A DNA stretch of 5,844 nucleotides from Bifidobacteriaceae bacterium. Its GTDB lineage: Bacteria; Actinomycetota; Actinomycetes; Actinomycetales; WQXJ01. The DNA lies in the NCBI GenBank assembly GCA_031278665.1, contig JAITKC010000319.1:1-5844 (forward strand), written 5' to 3'. Position numbers and translations under genes: made by a program. Positions 1-5,573 of this stretch are shown here, one piece after another. Each line of letters begins with the position of its first letter. The stretch's first letter is position 1. A model generated the notes under the pieces. It did no database searches. It had not been told where the DNA came from and saw nothing but the letters and a program-made list of their open reading frames with translations.

Positions 1-215
1 TCTTTGTCGAAACTGGCCGCCAGGCCGAGCGGCCCGGGCGCCGAACGCCCGAACAGGCGGATCGGCCGGGCCGGCGGCGGGACCCGCGAACAGGCCGCGA
101 CCGCCCGCCGCGCCGGGCCGCACCGCCCCATCGCGGCGATCAGTGAGAAGGCCAGCCGATGCGCCCGCTCCGGGTCCAGCCAACGCAAGAACAGGTTGAA
201 CACAAGCCGATACAC
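1..215 (-). CDS. pyrD: Dihydroorotate dehydrogenase (quinone), N-terminal fragment
   Basis: This is the first 71 codons of a class 2 dihydroorotate dehydrogenase, the membrane-associated flavoenzyme that oxidises dihydroorotate to orotate with quinone as acceptor in pyrimidine synthesis. The rest lies beyond the left edge. Translating the minus strand from GTG at 215-213 gives a protein starting MYRLVFNLFLRW, followed by LDPERAH (residues 13-19), the N-terminal helix signature of the membrane-binding extension in this class. It continues to a FGRSAPGPLGLAA stretch and SFDK (68-71), which matches the start of the FMN-binding barrel. The GTG start fits the family's usual N-terminus and has a G-rich GGGGGA stretch a few bases upstream. 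One oddity is serine at residue 68, where the family usually has glycine (AAGxDK). The gene is divergent from pepA. The identification rests on remembered family sequence and on a short fragment, but two independent motifs agree. Confidence 0.85.
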   Translation of the reverse strand, partial: MYRLVFNLFLRWLDPERAHRLAFSLIAAMGRCGPARRAVAACSRVPPPARPIRLFGRSAPGPLGLAASFDK

Positions 216-223
216 GGTCCCCC

Positions 224-229
224 AGACTA
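224..229 (-). promoter_or_regulatory. Possible -10 box for pyrD
   Basis: TAGTCT on the minus strand fits the actinobacterial TANNNT pattern. It ends 8 bases before the pyrD GTG, so transcription would begin at or within one or two bases of the start codon. No -35 match lies at the proper distance. The call is weaker than the equivalent sites for pepA and the small gene at 3697-4065, because the spacing is two bases longer and a G-rich stretch that could act as a ribosome binding site lies in between. Confidence 0.3.
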
Positions 230-256
230 CCCGCCCGCCCGGCGGCGGCGAGCGTC

Positions 257-262
257 TAACAT
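257..262 (+). promoter_or_regulatory. -10 box for leaderless pepA transcript
   Basis: TAACAT matches TANNNT and is followed by exactly 6 bases and then the pepA GTG. A start of transcription 7 bases after the box would fall on the G of GTG, giving a leaderless mRNA. There is no Shine-Dalgarno sequence before this GTG and no recognisable -35 at 16-18 bases, which is G/C-only repeat-like sequence. Leaderless mRNAs with this geometry are common in Actinomycetota. The promoter itself is inferred. Confidence 0.5.
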
Positions 263-268
263 TGCCGG

Positions 269-1693
269 GTGACCACGTTGACTGTTTCCGCCGCCGACCC
301 CCGCGCGCTCGACGTCCAAATCCTCCTCACCGGCGCCGACGCCGAACACGGCGCGCCCGGTTTCGTCGCGGCCGATTCGCTCAAAGCCCTCGGCTTCGCC
401 GCCGCCGCCGGCGAATTGGCGCGCCTGCCGGCCGCCGCCGTCGAAGGCGGCTTGGCCGCGCCGGTCTTGGCGGTGGTCGGCCTGGACCGGACGGACCAGC
501 CGGAGGCTTTGCGCCGCGCGGTCGGCGCCGCGGTCAGGCGATTGGGCGCCGCCGCCATCGGTCTGGCCTTCGACCAGGCCGACCAGCCGGCCCGCCTGGC
601 GGCGGTCCTCGAGGGGGCGTTGTTGGCGGCCGACGATGCCGCCGACCTGATTTTGGCTTTGCCAGCGGGCCCCGAAACCGCCCGCCGGGCCGCCCGGGCC
701 ATGGCCGCCCGGGCCAAGGCCGTGGCCGACGCCGTCAAACTGGCCCGCCGCCTGACCAACGAGCCGCCCAACCGGCTCTATCCGGAGACTTTCGCCGAAC
801 AGGCCGCCCAGGCGGTGGCCGGCCGGGCCGTCAAAGTCAAAGTCTTCGACGCCGAGGCGCTGGCCAAGGCCGGTTACGGCGGAATCCTGGCGGTCGGCCA
901 AGGTTCGATCCACCCGCCCCGGTTGGTCAAGCTGACCTATTCGCCGTTGCGCGCCAAACGCCATGTCGCGCTGGTCGGCAAAGGCATCACCTTCGACTCG
1001 GGCGGGCTGTCGCTGAAGAGCCACGCCGGCATGGTGGCCATGAAAAGCGACATGGCCGGGGCGGCGGCGGCGCTGGGGGCCGTGCGGGCGGCATCGGACC
1101 TCAAAATACCGGTCAAAGTCACGGCCTACCTGTGCCTGGCCGAAAACATGCCGTCCGGCGCGGCCATCCGGCCGGGCGACGTGATCGTCCTCAAGGACGG
1201 CCACGCCGTCGAGGTCACCAACACCGACGCCGAGGGCCGCTTGGTCCTGGCCGACGGCATCGCCGCCGCCCGGGCGGCCCGGCCGGACCAGATAATCGAC
1301 ATCGCCACCCTGACCGGCGCCCAGGTCACGGCGCTGGGCACGCGCATCGCCGGCGTTATGGGCGCCGCCGAAGTGCGCGACCAGGTGGTGGCGGCGGCCG
1401 AGGCGGCCGGCGAGGGCGCCTGGGCCATGCCCTTGCCGGACGAACTGATCGACGTCTTCAAGTCGGAAGTCGCCGACTTCTCCAACGCCAACCTCTCGGA
1501 CCGGGCCGCCGGCATGCTCAGCGCCGGGGTCTTCTTGCGCCAGTTCGCCGGCGACGCCGCCTGGGCGCACATCGATTGCGCCGGCCCAGCCTTCAACAGC
1601 GGCGAGCCGTTCGGCTACACCCCCAAAGGGGCGACCGGTTTCGGAGTCCGCACGCTAGTGCGCCACCTCCAAAACCTGGCCGCGCCCTCCTAA
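269..1693 (+). CDS. pepA: Leucyl (cytosol) aminopeptidase, peptidase family M17
   Basis: A complete 474-residue M17 aminopeptidase that removes N-terminal amino acids from peptides in the cytoplasm using two metal ions, normally as a hexamer. The N-terminal half (about 1-160) is the variable, Ala-rich family domain. The catalytic domain starts near LTNEPPNRLYPE (162-173). GKGITFDSGG (237-246) supplies metal ligands Lys238 and Asp243, with Lys250 as the likely catalytic lysine. MKSDMAGAA (258-266) supplies Asp261. The family signature NTDAEGRL (318-325) supplies Asp320, Glu322 and the catalytic Arg324. The end, KGATGFGVRTLV (453-464), is typical of the family. Length is normal and all core residues are present. 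GTG 269 was chosen because it opens a normal N-terminus and sits 6 bases after a TANNNT box; there is no ribosome binding site. It diverges from pyrD and converges with the membrane hydrolase, so it is probably transcribed alone. The role as general peptide turnover enzyme is a family inference. Confidence 0.96.
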   Translation: MTTLTVSAADPRALDVQILLTGADAEHGAPGFVAADSLKALGFAAAAGELARLPAAAVEGGLAAPVLAVVGLDRTDQPEALRRAVGAAVRRLGAAAIGLAFDQADQPARLAAVLEGALLAADDAADLILALPAGPETARRAARAMAARAKAVADAVKLARRLTNEPPNRLYPETFAEQAAQAVAGRAVKVKVFDAEALAKAGYGGILAVGQGSIHPPRLVKLTYSPLRAKRHVALVGKGITFDSGGLSLKSHAGMVAMKSDMAGAAAALGAVRAASDLKIPVKVTAYLCLAENMPSGAAIRPGDVIVLKDGHAVEVTNTDAEGRLVLADGIAAARAARPDQIIDIATLTGAQVTALGTRIAGVMGAAEVRDQVVAAAEAAGEGAWAMPLPDELIDVFKSEVADFSNANLSDRAAGMLSAGVFLRQFAGDAAWAHIDCAGPAFNSGEPFGYTPKGATGFGVRTLVRHLQNLAAPS

Positions 1694-1702
1694 CCGCCGC
1701 GA

Positions 1703-3538
1703 TCAGGTCCAGGTCAGGGTGTTGGAGCAGGCGATCAAGGTGATCACCACGCCGTTGATGAGACCGGGCAGGTAGGGGTTGTTGGTCACCCGGTAGATCT
1801 TCCGCGAGATGACGGTGCTGGCGGGCAGGATCACGAGCAGCGGGATCAGCCAAAGAAGCACCATATTGCCCGTCGGCACGGCCATGAAACCGCTTGAGAA
1901 GAACCCGATGTACTGCACCAGCAGCAGAATCACCGCCGGCGCCACGTTGAAGGCCGCCAACAACGCGGTGTTGACCCATTCGCGTTCGCCGCCCTTCTTG
2001 GTGATCTTGACGAAGTTGATCGAGTTGGCGGCGATCGAGGCCATGATGTAGAAGACCAGCAAGAAGACCAGCGGCGGGAACAAGGACACCCAGATCACGC
2101 CCGGCGGGAAGGCCTTGACGGCCAGCACCCAGAGGCGGAAGTCGGCCTTGAAGAAGTAGTCGGCCAAGAACACGCAGGCGTAGGCGGCACCCACGGTGGC
2201 CAGCGCCAGCAAAACGGTCTTGCCGAGTTGTTTCCAAGGCATGGCGACGCCGCGCTCGGCCAATGAGATGTTGTTCTTGCGCAAGAACAGGAAGTAGAAC
2301 GCCGTCAACATCGCCAAGGTGAACAAACCGCAGGCCAACGCCCAGGTGGCGACGCCATAAGGAGAGCTTTGCGGCCAGGGGTCCTTGGAGTAGGTGAACG
2401 AGTTCAGACCGGTCAGGATCGGCACGTAGGCGAGTGTGGCGAAGACCGCGCCGGCGCCCAGGGTGCCCCAGAACCAGGCTTTGCCGGCGCGGTTGGTCTC
2501 GCGAATCGCCACCACCTTGGAGGTCGCCAGCGACTGGAAGAAACGCAAACGGGTCATCAGAATTGTGAACGGCACAAGGAATATTCCGAAGCCGATCAGG
2601 CCGAGGAAGTTGAAGGCCTCTTTCCATTGCCAGACCTGGCTGGTCGCGGCGATCGGATTGGGCGCGCCCAGCGCGGCGTCGAAGAACTCGATCGTCGCGG
2701 TGGTCGAACGCTTCGAGAAATGGCTCCAGGGGTGGGTGATATTCGGGTTGTAAATCACCCGCAGCGCCTCGCCGCCGTCGACCGTCTCGCGGTAGACGGT
2801 CTCCGCCGCCCGCGCTTCGCCGGCCGGAGCCGATCCGAAGTTCAAGAACGACTGGGCGTTGGCGTATTTCAGGAAGTCGCGCGGCGGCGTCGCCTGGCCG
2901 GCCTCGTCGACGTCGGCGAAGAAGAACTCGTCATATCTCGGGGCGACGATGCCGACGTCGCGGCCGCCGTAGACGTTCGCCCAGTCCTCGGTCTCGGCGC
3001 TCTTGTAGGTCGCGTCGGCCGAGTTGAGCAGGACAGCGGCGATATATCCGGTGCCGAAGGCCTCGTCCATCTGGACGGCCGCGTTGGCCGACATTCCGCC
3101 CAGGGAGTGCCCGGTGATGCCGATCCTGGCGGCGTCGACGTAGTCCAGTCCGGCCAACATCTTGGCCGCCTGGTACATGCCGGTGGCGACGGTGCCGACG
3201 TCGGCGACGTTGTCAGACCAACCGTGCGAGTACATGTCCATGGACAAGACCACGAAGCCGCGCCGCGACAGTTCGACGTAGTTGGCGTCCTGCATCTCGC
3301 GGTTGTTGTACATGCCGTGGCTGACCACCACGGCCGGCGCCTTGTTTTCGGCCGTGGCGCCCTCGGGGACGAACAGCAGCCCGCTCATCTCGAGTCCGGG
3401 CGAGGTCTCCCAGCGCAGGTCTTTCATCTTGACGGCGCCGCCGGCGGTCTGGATCAAAGACACCGCGATCGCGCTGATCAACATCAACGCCAAGGCGCAG
3501 CAAAGCCAAACTTTCGACTTCTGGTATTTGCGGTCCAC
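1703..3538 (-). CDS. Membrane-anchored alpha/beta hydrolase with polytopic C-terminal domain
   Basis: A 611-residue protein that I cannot name. Residues 11-31 form an N-terminal membrane anchor. Residues about 38-290 are an alpha/beta-hydrolase domain of dienelactone-hydrolase/peptidase-like type: VVVSHG (70-75) marks the oxyanion strand, GHSLGG (143-148) is the nucleophile elbow with Ser145, and His269 or His273 in NITHPWSHF is the likely catalytic histidine. The acid is uncertain; Asp203 is one candidate. From about 308 to the end there are roughly eight hydrophobic segments (308-328, 354-376, 395-419, 441-463, 481-503, 522-547, 557-578, 590-608). The hydrolase domain probably faces outside, given a short positively charged N-terminus before the anchor. 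GTG 3538 has AGGGAG seven bases upstream and gives the charged pre-anchor sequence MDRKYQKSK. Its stop lies 9 bases from the pepA stop. Substrate unknown: an esterase, lipase or peptidase acting at the membrane is possible. Parts are less G+C-rich than pepA, hinting at separate ancestry. Confidence 0.9.
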   Translation of the reverse strand: MDRKYQKSKVWLCCALALMLISAIAVSLIQTAGGAVKMKDLRWETSPGLEMSGLLFVPEGATAENKAPAVVVSHGMYNNREMQDANYVELSRRGFVVLSMDMYSHGWSDNVADVGTVATGMYQAAKMLAGLDYVDAARIGITGHSLGGMSANAAVQMDEAFGTGYIAAVLLNSADATYKSAETEDWANVYGGRDVGIVAPRYDEFFFADVDEAGQATPPRDFLKYANAQSFLNFGSAPAGEARAAETVYRETVDGGEALRVIYNPNITHPWSHFSKRSTTATIEFFDAALGAPNPIAATSQVWQWKEAFNFLGLIGFGIFLVPFTILMTRLRFFQSLATSKVVAIRETNRAGKAWFWGTLGAGAVFATLAYVPILTGLNSFTYSKDPWPQSSPYGVATWALACGLFTLAMLTAFYFLFLRKNNISLAERGVAMPWKQLGKTVLLALATVGAAYACVFLADYFFKADFRLWVLAVKAFPPGVIWVSLFPPLVFLLVFYIMASIAANSINFVKITKKGGEREWVNTALLAAFNVAPAVILLLVQYIGFFSSGFMAVPTGNMVLLWLIPLLVILPASTVISRKIYRVTNNPYLPGLINGVVITLIACSNTLTWT

Positions 3539-3544
3539 CTGATA

Positions 3545-3552
3545 TCTCCCTC
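3545..3552 (-). promoter_or_regulatory. Ribosome binding site of the membrane hydrolase
   Basis: GAGGGAGA on the minus strand lies 7-8 bases before GTG 3538 and is a good match to the anti-Shine-Dalgarno. It decides the start, and it contrasts with the apparently leaderless small gene upstream and with pepA. Confidence 0.7.
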
Positions 3553-3617
3553 ACAACGTGTGGCCAAGATCTCCGCCGGCTGGCGCCGCCCCGTCTTTGG
3601 AAGCAGTCGCGCGCCGC

Positions 3618-3655
3618 CAGATGATCGAATCTGACACCGGGTCGGCATTGACCCG
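3618..3655. promoter_or_regulatory. Two interrupted palindromes upstream of the hydrolase (possible operator)
   Basis: CAGAT-N6-ATCTG occupies 3618-3633 and CGGGTC-N6-GACCCG occupies 3638-3655. Both have a six-base spacer, and their centres are 21 bases apart, about two helical turns. They lie just downstream of the start point predicted from the promoter candidate at 3664-3691, where a repressor could act. Their arm sequences differ, so they are not two copies of one site. Five- and six-base arms arise by chance in a stretch of this size, so operator function is speculative. Confidence 0.3.
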
Positions 3656-3663
3656 ATGACCTC

Positions 3664-3691
3664 AACGTAGCAGTCTGATCTGCGGCTTCAA
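3664..3691 (-). promoter_or_regulatory. Promoter candidate for the membrane hydrolase
   Basis: On the minus strand, TTGAAG (3691-3686) is separated by 16 bases from TACGTT (3669-3664), an acceptable -35/-10 pair with a TANNNT -10. I found no other TANNNT on this strand in the gap before the hydrolase. Transcription would begin near 3657, leaving a leader of roughly 120 bases before GTG 3538 that carries the two palindromes and the ribosome binding site. The -35 overlaps no coding sequence, lying just past the stop of the upstream small gene, so the hydrolase could also receive read-through from that gene. Confidence 0.4.
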
Positions 3692-3696
3692 GGGCC

Positions 3697-4065
3697 TTAG
3701 GGGCTAGTCGGCGGATTGCCCCGGGCGTCTGGCCGGCGGGCCCGCTGGGCCGCGTTCCAGTCGCGCAGGCGCTGCGGGTAACCGGTGAAATTGACGTCGT
3801 AGACGGGCAGGCCAAGCGAGATCGCGACCGAGCGGGCGGTGGCCGGATCCGGCACCCGGCGCCGGGTCCACTCGCCGGTGGTGGCGACCAGCAGCAAAGT
3901 GGTCTGAATGTGGTTGTTAGGCGGCTCGATATAGGCCTCGACTCCGACCCGGCTGGCCGCGAAAGCGGCCAAATGCTCGAGCGTCTCGCGTTTGGCGTCC
4001 GCCGCCGCCGGCCCGGGCGGACGGACGTCGTAGCGCCTGCGCTTGCCGAACGGGCGCCAACTCAC
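3697..4065 (-). CDS. Small conserved actinobacterial protein of unknown function
   Basis: A 122-residue soluble protein with no signal peptide or membrane segment. It starts with a basic, proline-rich segment (KRRRYDVRPPGP, 8-19), then an amphipathic KRETLEHLAAFAASR helix (25-39). A compact alpha/beta core follows, containing GVEAYIEPP (41-49), TTLLLVATTGEWTRRRVPDP (55-74) and the segment GLPVYDVNFTGYPQRLRDWN (85-104). The tail is Arg/Pro-rich and looks disordered. I recall proteins of this pattern as conserved hypotheticals in actinomycetes, sometimes loosely labelled oxidoreductase, but no cofactor or catalytic motif is visible here, so I assign no function. The GTG start at 4065 follows TAGGCT by exactly 6 bases and lacks a ribosome binding site. 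The well-formed core, coding-like codon use and divergent position beside lpdA support a real gene. Its stop is 158 bases before the hydrolase start on the same strand. Confidence 0.85.
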   Translation of the reverse strand: MSWRPFGKRRRYDVRPPGPAAADAKRETLEHLAAFAASRVGVEAYIEPPNNHIQTTLLLVATTGEWTRRRVPDPATARSVAISLGLPVYDVNFTGYPQRLRDWNAAQRARRPDARGNPPTSP

Positions 4066-4071
4066 ACCGAG

Positions 4072-4077
4072 AGCCTA
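4072..4077 (-). promoter_or_regulatory. -10 box for leaderless transcript of the small conserved gene
   Basis: TAGGCT on the minus strand fits TANNNT and is followed by 6 bases and GTG 4065, the same spacing as TAACAT before pepA. No Shine-Dalgarno and no clear -35 are present. A start of transcription on the GTG is therefore likely. This is inference from sequence geometry. Confidence 0.5.
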
Positions 4078-4157
4078 GCAAGTCGTGCCAAAATTGATCC
4101 CAGACAAGCGCCCTTCGCGGGCCGCCCAGCCGACCGACCAAGAAAGGCGCCATCACA

Positions 4158-5537
4158 GTGGCCGAATCGCCAATTCACGACATCGTCATACTCGGCGCCG
4201 GCAGCGGCGGCTACGCCGCCGCCCTGCGCGCCGCCCAGGTGGGCGTGGATGTGGCCTTGGTCGAAGCCGACAAAGTCGGCGGGACCTGCCTGCACCGCGG
4301 CTGTATTCCGACCAAGGCGATGTTGCACTCGGCCGAAATCGCCGACCAGGTCCGCGATTCGGCCAAATTCGGCGTCCGCTCGCGGCTCGACGGGATCGAC
4401 CTGGACGGTGTCAACGCCTTCAAACGCGGCGTCGTCGACCGGCTTTACAAGGGCTTGCGGGGGCTGATCGCGGGGCGCGGCGTGAACCTGGTCGAAGGAC
4501 GCGGCGAAGTCGTCTCGCCCAGGCAAGTTAGAGTCGCGGGCGAACTGATCGAAGGCCGCCAACTGATCCTGGCGACGGGCTCGCACGCCCGCTCGCTGCC
4601 CGGGTTGGCGATTGAGGGCCGGGTCATGACCTCCGACCAGGCCCTCGCCCTGGATTGGGCGCCGCGGAACCCGATTGTGTTGGGCGGCGGGGTGATCGGA
4701 CTCGAGTTCGCCTCGTTGTGGTCCTCTTTCGGCGCCCGGCCGGTGATAGTCGAGGCGCTTGAGCGCCTCGCCCCAAACGAGGACCTGGCCGTGTCGAAAC
4801 AACTCGAGCGCGCGTTCAGGCGGCGCGGCATCGGCTTCAAAGTCGGCGCCAAAGTGGTCGACGTCTGGCAAAGCCAAGACGAAGTGGGCATCCGGTTGGA
4901 GAACGGCGAGGAGTTGAGCGGCGACCTGTTGTTGGTGGCGGTCGGGCGGGGGCCCAACACCGACGCCGTCGGCTTCGAACAACTCGGCCTCGAACTGGAC
5001 CTAGGCTTTGTGGTGGCCGATCGGCAATTGCGGACCAACGTGGCCGGAGTCTGGGCGGTCGGCGACATAGTGCCGGGTCTGCAGTTGGCCCACCGCGGTT
5101 TCGCCCAAGGCATCGCCGCGGCCGAGCGGATCGCCGGCCTGCGGCCGCCGCCGCTGATCGAGGCCGGCATTCCGCGCGTCACCTACTGCGACCCCGAGAT
5201 CGCCTCGGTCGGCCTGACCGAGGCCGCCGCCAAATCCGAACACGGGGCCGACGCCATCGAGACGGTTGAATACAACCTCGCCGGCAACGGCCGCAGCCAA
5301 GTGCTCGGCGCCCAGGGCTTCGTCAAACTGGTGCGACTGGCCGGCGGGCCGGTGCTCGGCGTCCACCTGATCGGCGCCCGGGTCGGCGAATTAATCGGCG
5401 AAGCCCAACTAATCGTCAATTGGGAGGCCCACCCCGAAGACGTGGCCGAATTGGTGCACGCCCACCCCACCCAGGACGAGGCCATCGGCGAGGCCTTCCT
5501 GGCCTTGGCCGGCAAGCCACTGCACGCCCACGTCTGA
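4158..5537 (+). CDS. lpdA: Dihydrolipoamide dehydrogenase (E3 component)
   Basis: A complete 459-residue flavoprotein that re-oxidises dihydrolipoyl groups on E2 of 2-oxoacid dehydrogenase complexes (pyruvate, 2-oxoglutarate) and possibly the glycine cleavage H protein, reducing NAD+. GAGSGG (13-18) binds the FAD ADP moiety. GGTCLHRGCIPTK (41-53) holds the redox disulphide Cys44/Cys49. ATGS (139-142) is the second FAD contact, and GGGVIGLEFA (176-185) is the NAD-binding turn. GVWAVGD (297-303) closes the FAD domain. HAHPTQDE (434-441) gives the active-site His436/Glu441 pair of the dimer interface. Length and all catalytic residues are normal. GTG 4158 is preceded by GAAAGG about 10 bases upstream, slightly long spacing, but it leads directly into the expected N-terminus. 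It is followed after 36 bases by sucB on the same strand, so the two form an operon. The gene uses one rare TTA leucine codon (residue 412). No clear promoter is visible in the 92-base gap upstream. Confidence 0.97.
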   Translation: MAESPIHDIVILGAGSGGYAAALRAAQVGVDVALVEADKVGGTCLHRGCIPTKAMLHSAEIADQVRDSAKFGVRSRLDGIDLDGVNAFKRGVVDRLYKGLRGLIAGRGVNLVEGRGEVVSPRQVRVAGELIEGRQLILATGSHARSLPGLAIEGRVMTSDQALALDWAPRNPIVLGGGVIGLEFASLWSSFGARPVIVEALERLAPNEDLAVSKQLERAFRRRGIGFKVGAKVVDVWQSQDEVGIRLENGEELSGDLLLVAVGRGPNTDAVGFEQLGLELDLGFVVADRQLRTNVAGVWAVGDIVPGLQLAHRGFAQGIAAAERIAGLRPPPLIEAGIPRVTYCDPEIASVGLTEAAAKSEHGADAIETVEYNLAGNGRSQVLGAQGFVKLVRLAGGPVLGVHLIGARVGELIGEAQLIVNWEAHPEDVAELVHAHPTQDEAIGEAFLALAGKPLHAHV

Positions 5538-5564
5538 ACAGCACAATCGAAGACAACCAGAATC

Positions 5565-5568
5565 GGAG
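5565..5568 (+). promoter_or_regulatory. Ribosome binding site that decides the sucB start
   Basis: GGAG at 5565-5568 precedes two adjacent ATG codons. It is only 2 bases before ATG 5571 but 5 bases before ATG 5574. The second spacing is workable, and the resulting N-terminus ([13 protein letters not shown]) resembles other actinobacterial E2 proteins, so 5574 is preferred. Confidence 0.55.
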
Positions 5569-5573
5569 CGATG

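Noticed and set aside
231..250. G/C-only stretch with GCC/CGG repeats between pyrD and pepA, considered as a repeat or operator
   Set aside because: The inverted symmetry is imperfect and such runs recur throughout the G+C-rich coding sequence.
227..1570. A 447-codon open frame on the minus strand opposite pepA
   Set aside because: Antisense shadow of pepA with low-complexity Gly/Arg/Asp-rich translation and no recognisable motif; pepA has intact catalytic residues.
4..1743. A 579-codon open frame on the plus strand covering the whole of pepA
   Set aside because: It overlaps pepA in another frame, is dominated by Arg/Gly/Pro runs with no domain, and arises because stop codons are rare in off-frames of G+C-rich genes.
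1733..1745. GATCA-AGG-TGATC hairpin just past the pepA stop, considered as a terminator
   Set aside because: Only five base pairs, a three-base loop, no T-run, and it lies inside hydrolase coding sequence where it is explained by codons.
2369..3634. A 421-codon plus-strand frame opposite the hydrolase
   Set aside because: Shadow rich in Gly, Arg, Val and His with no domain; the minus-strand frame encodes a coherent hydrolase and membrane helices.
3539..3696. Possible extra small gene or RNA between the hydrolase and the small conserved gene
   Set aside because: No open frame with a start and ribosome binding site, and no tRNA-like or stable folded RNA was apparent; the stretch is better explained as a promoter and leader.
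4066..4157. Search for an lpdA promoter (TTGATC near 4095, TAGCAA near 4076)
   Set aside because: No hexamer pair at 16-18 base spacing and no plus-strand TANNNT box could be found, so none is annotated.
4062..4982. A 306-codon minus-strand frame opposite lpdA
   Set aside because: Antisense shadow; it also overlaps the start of the small gene and shows no protein-like features.
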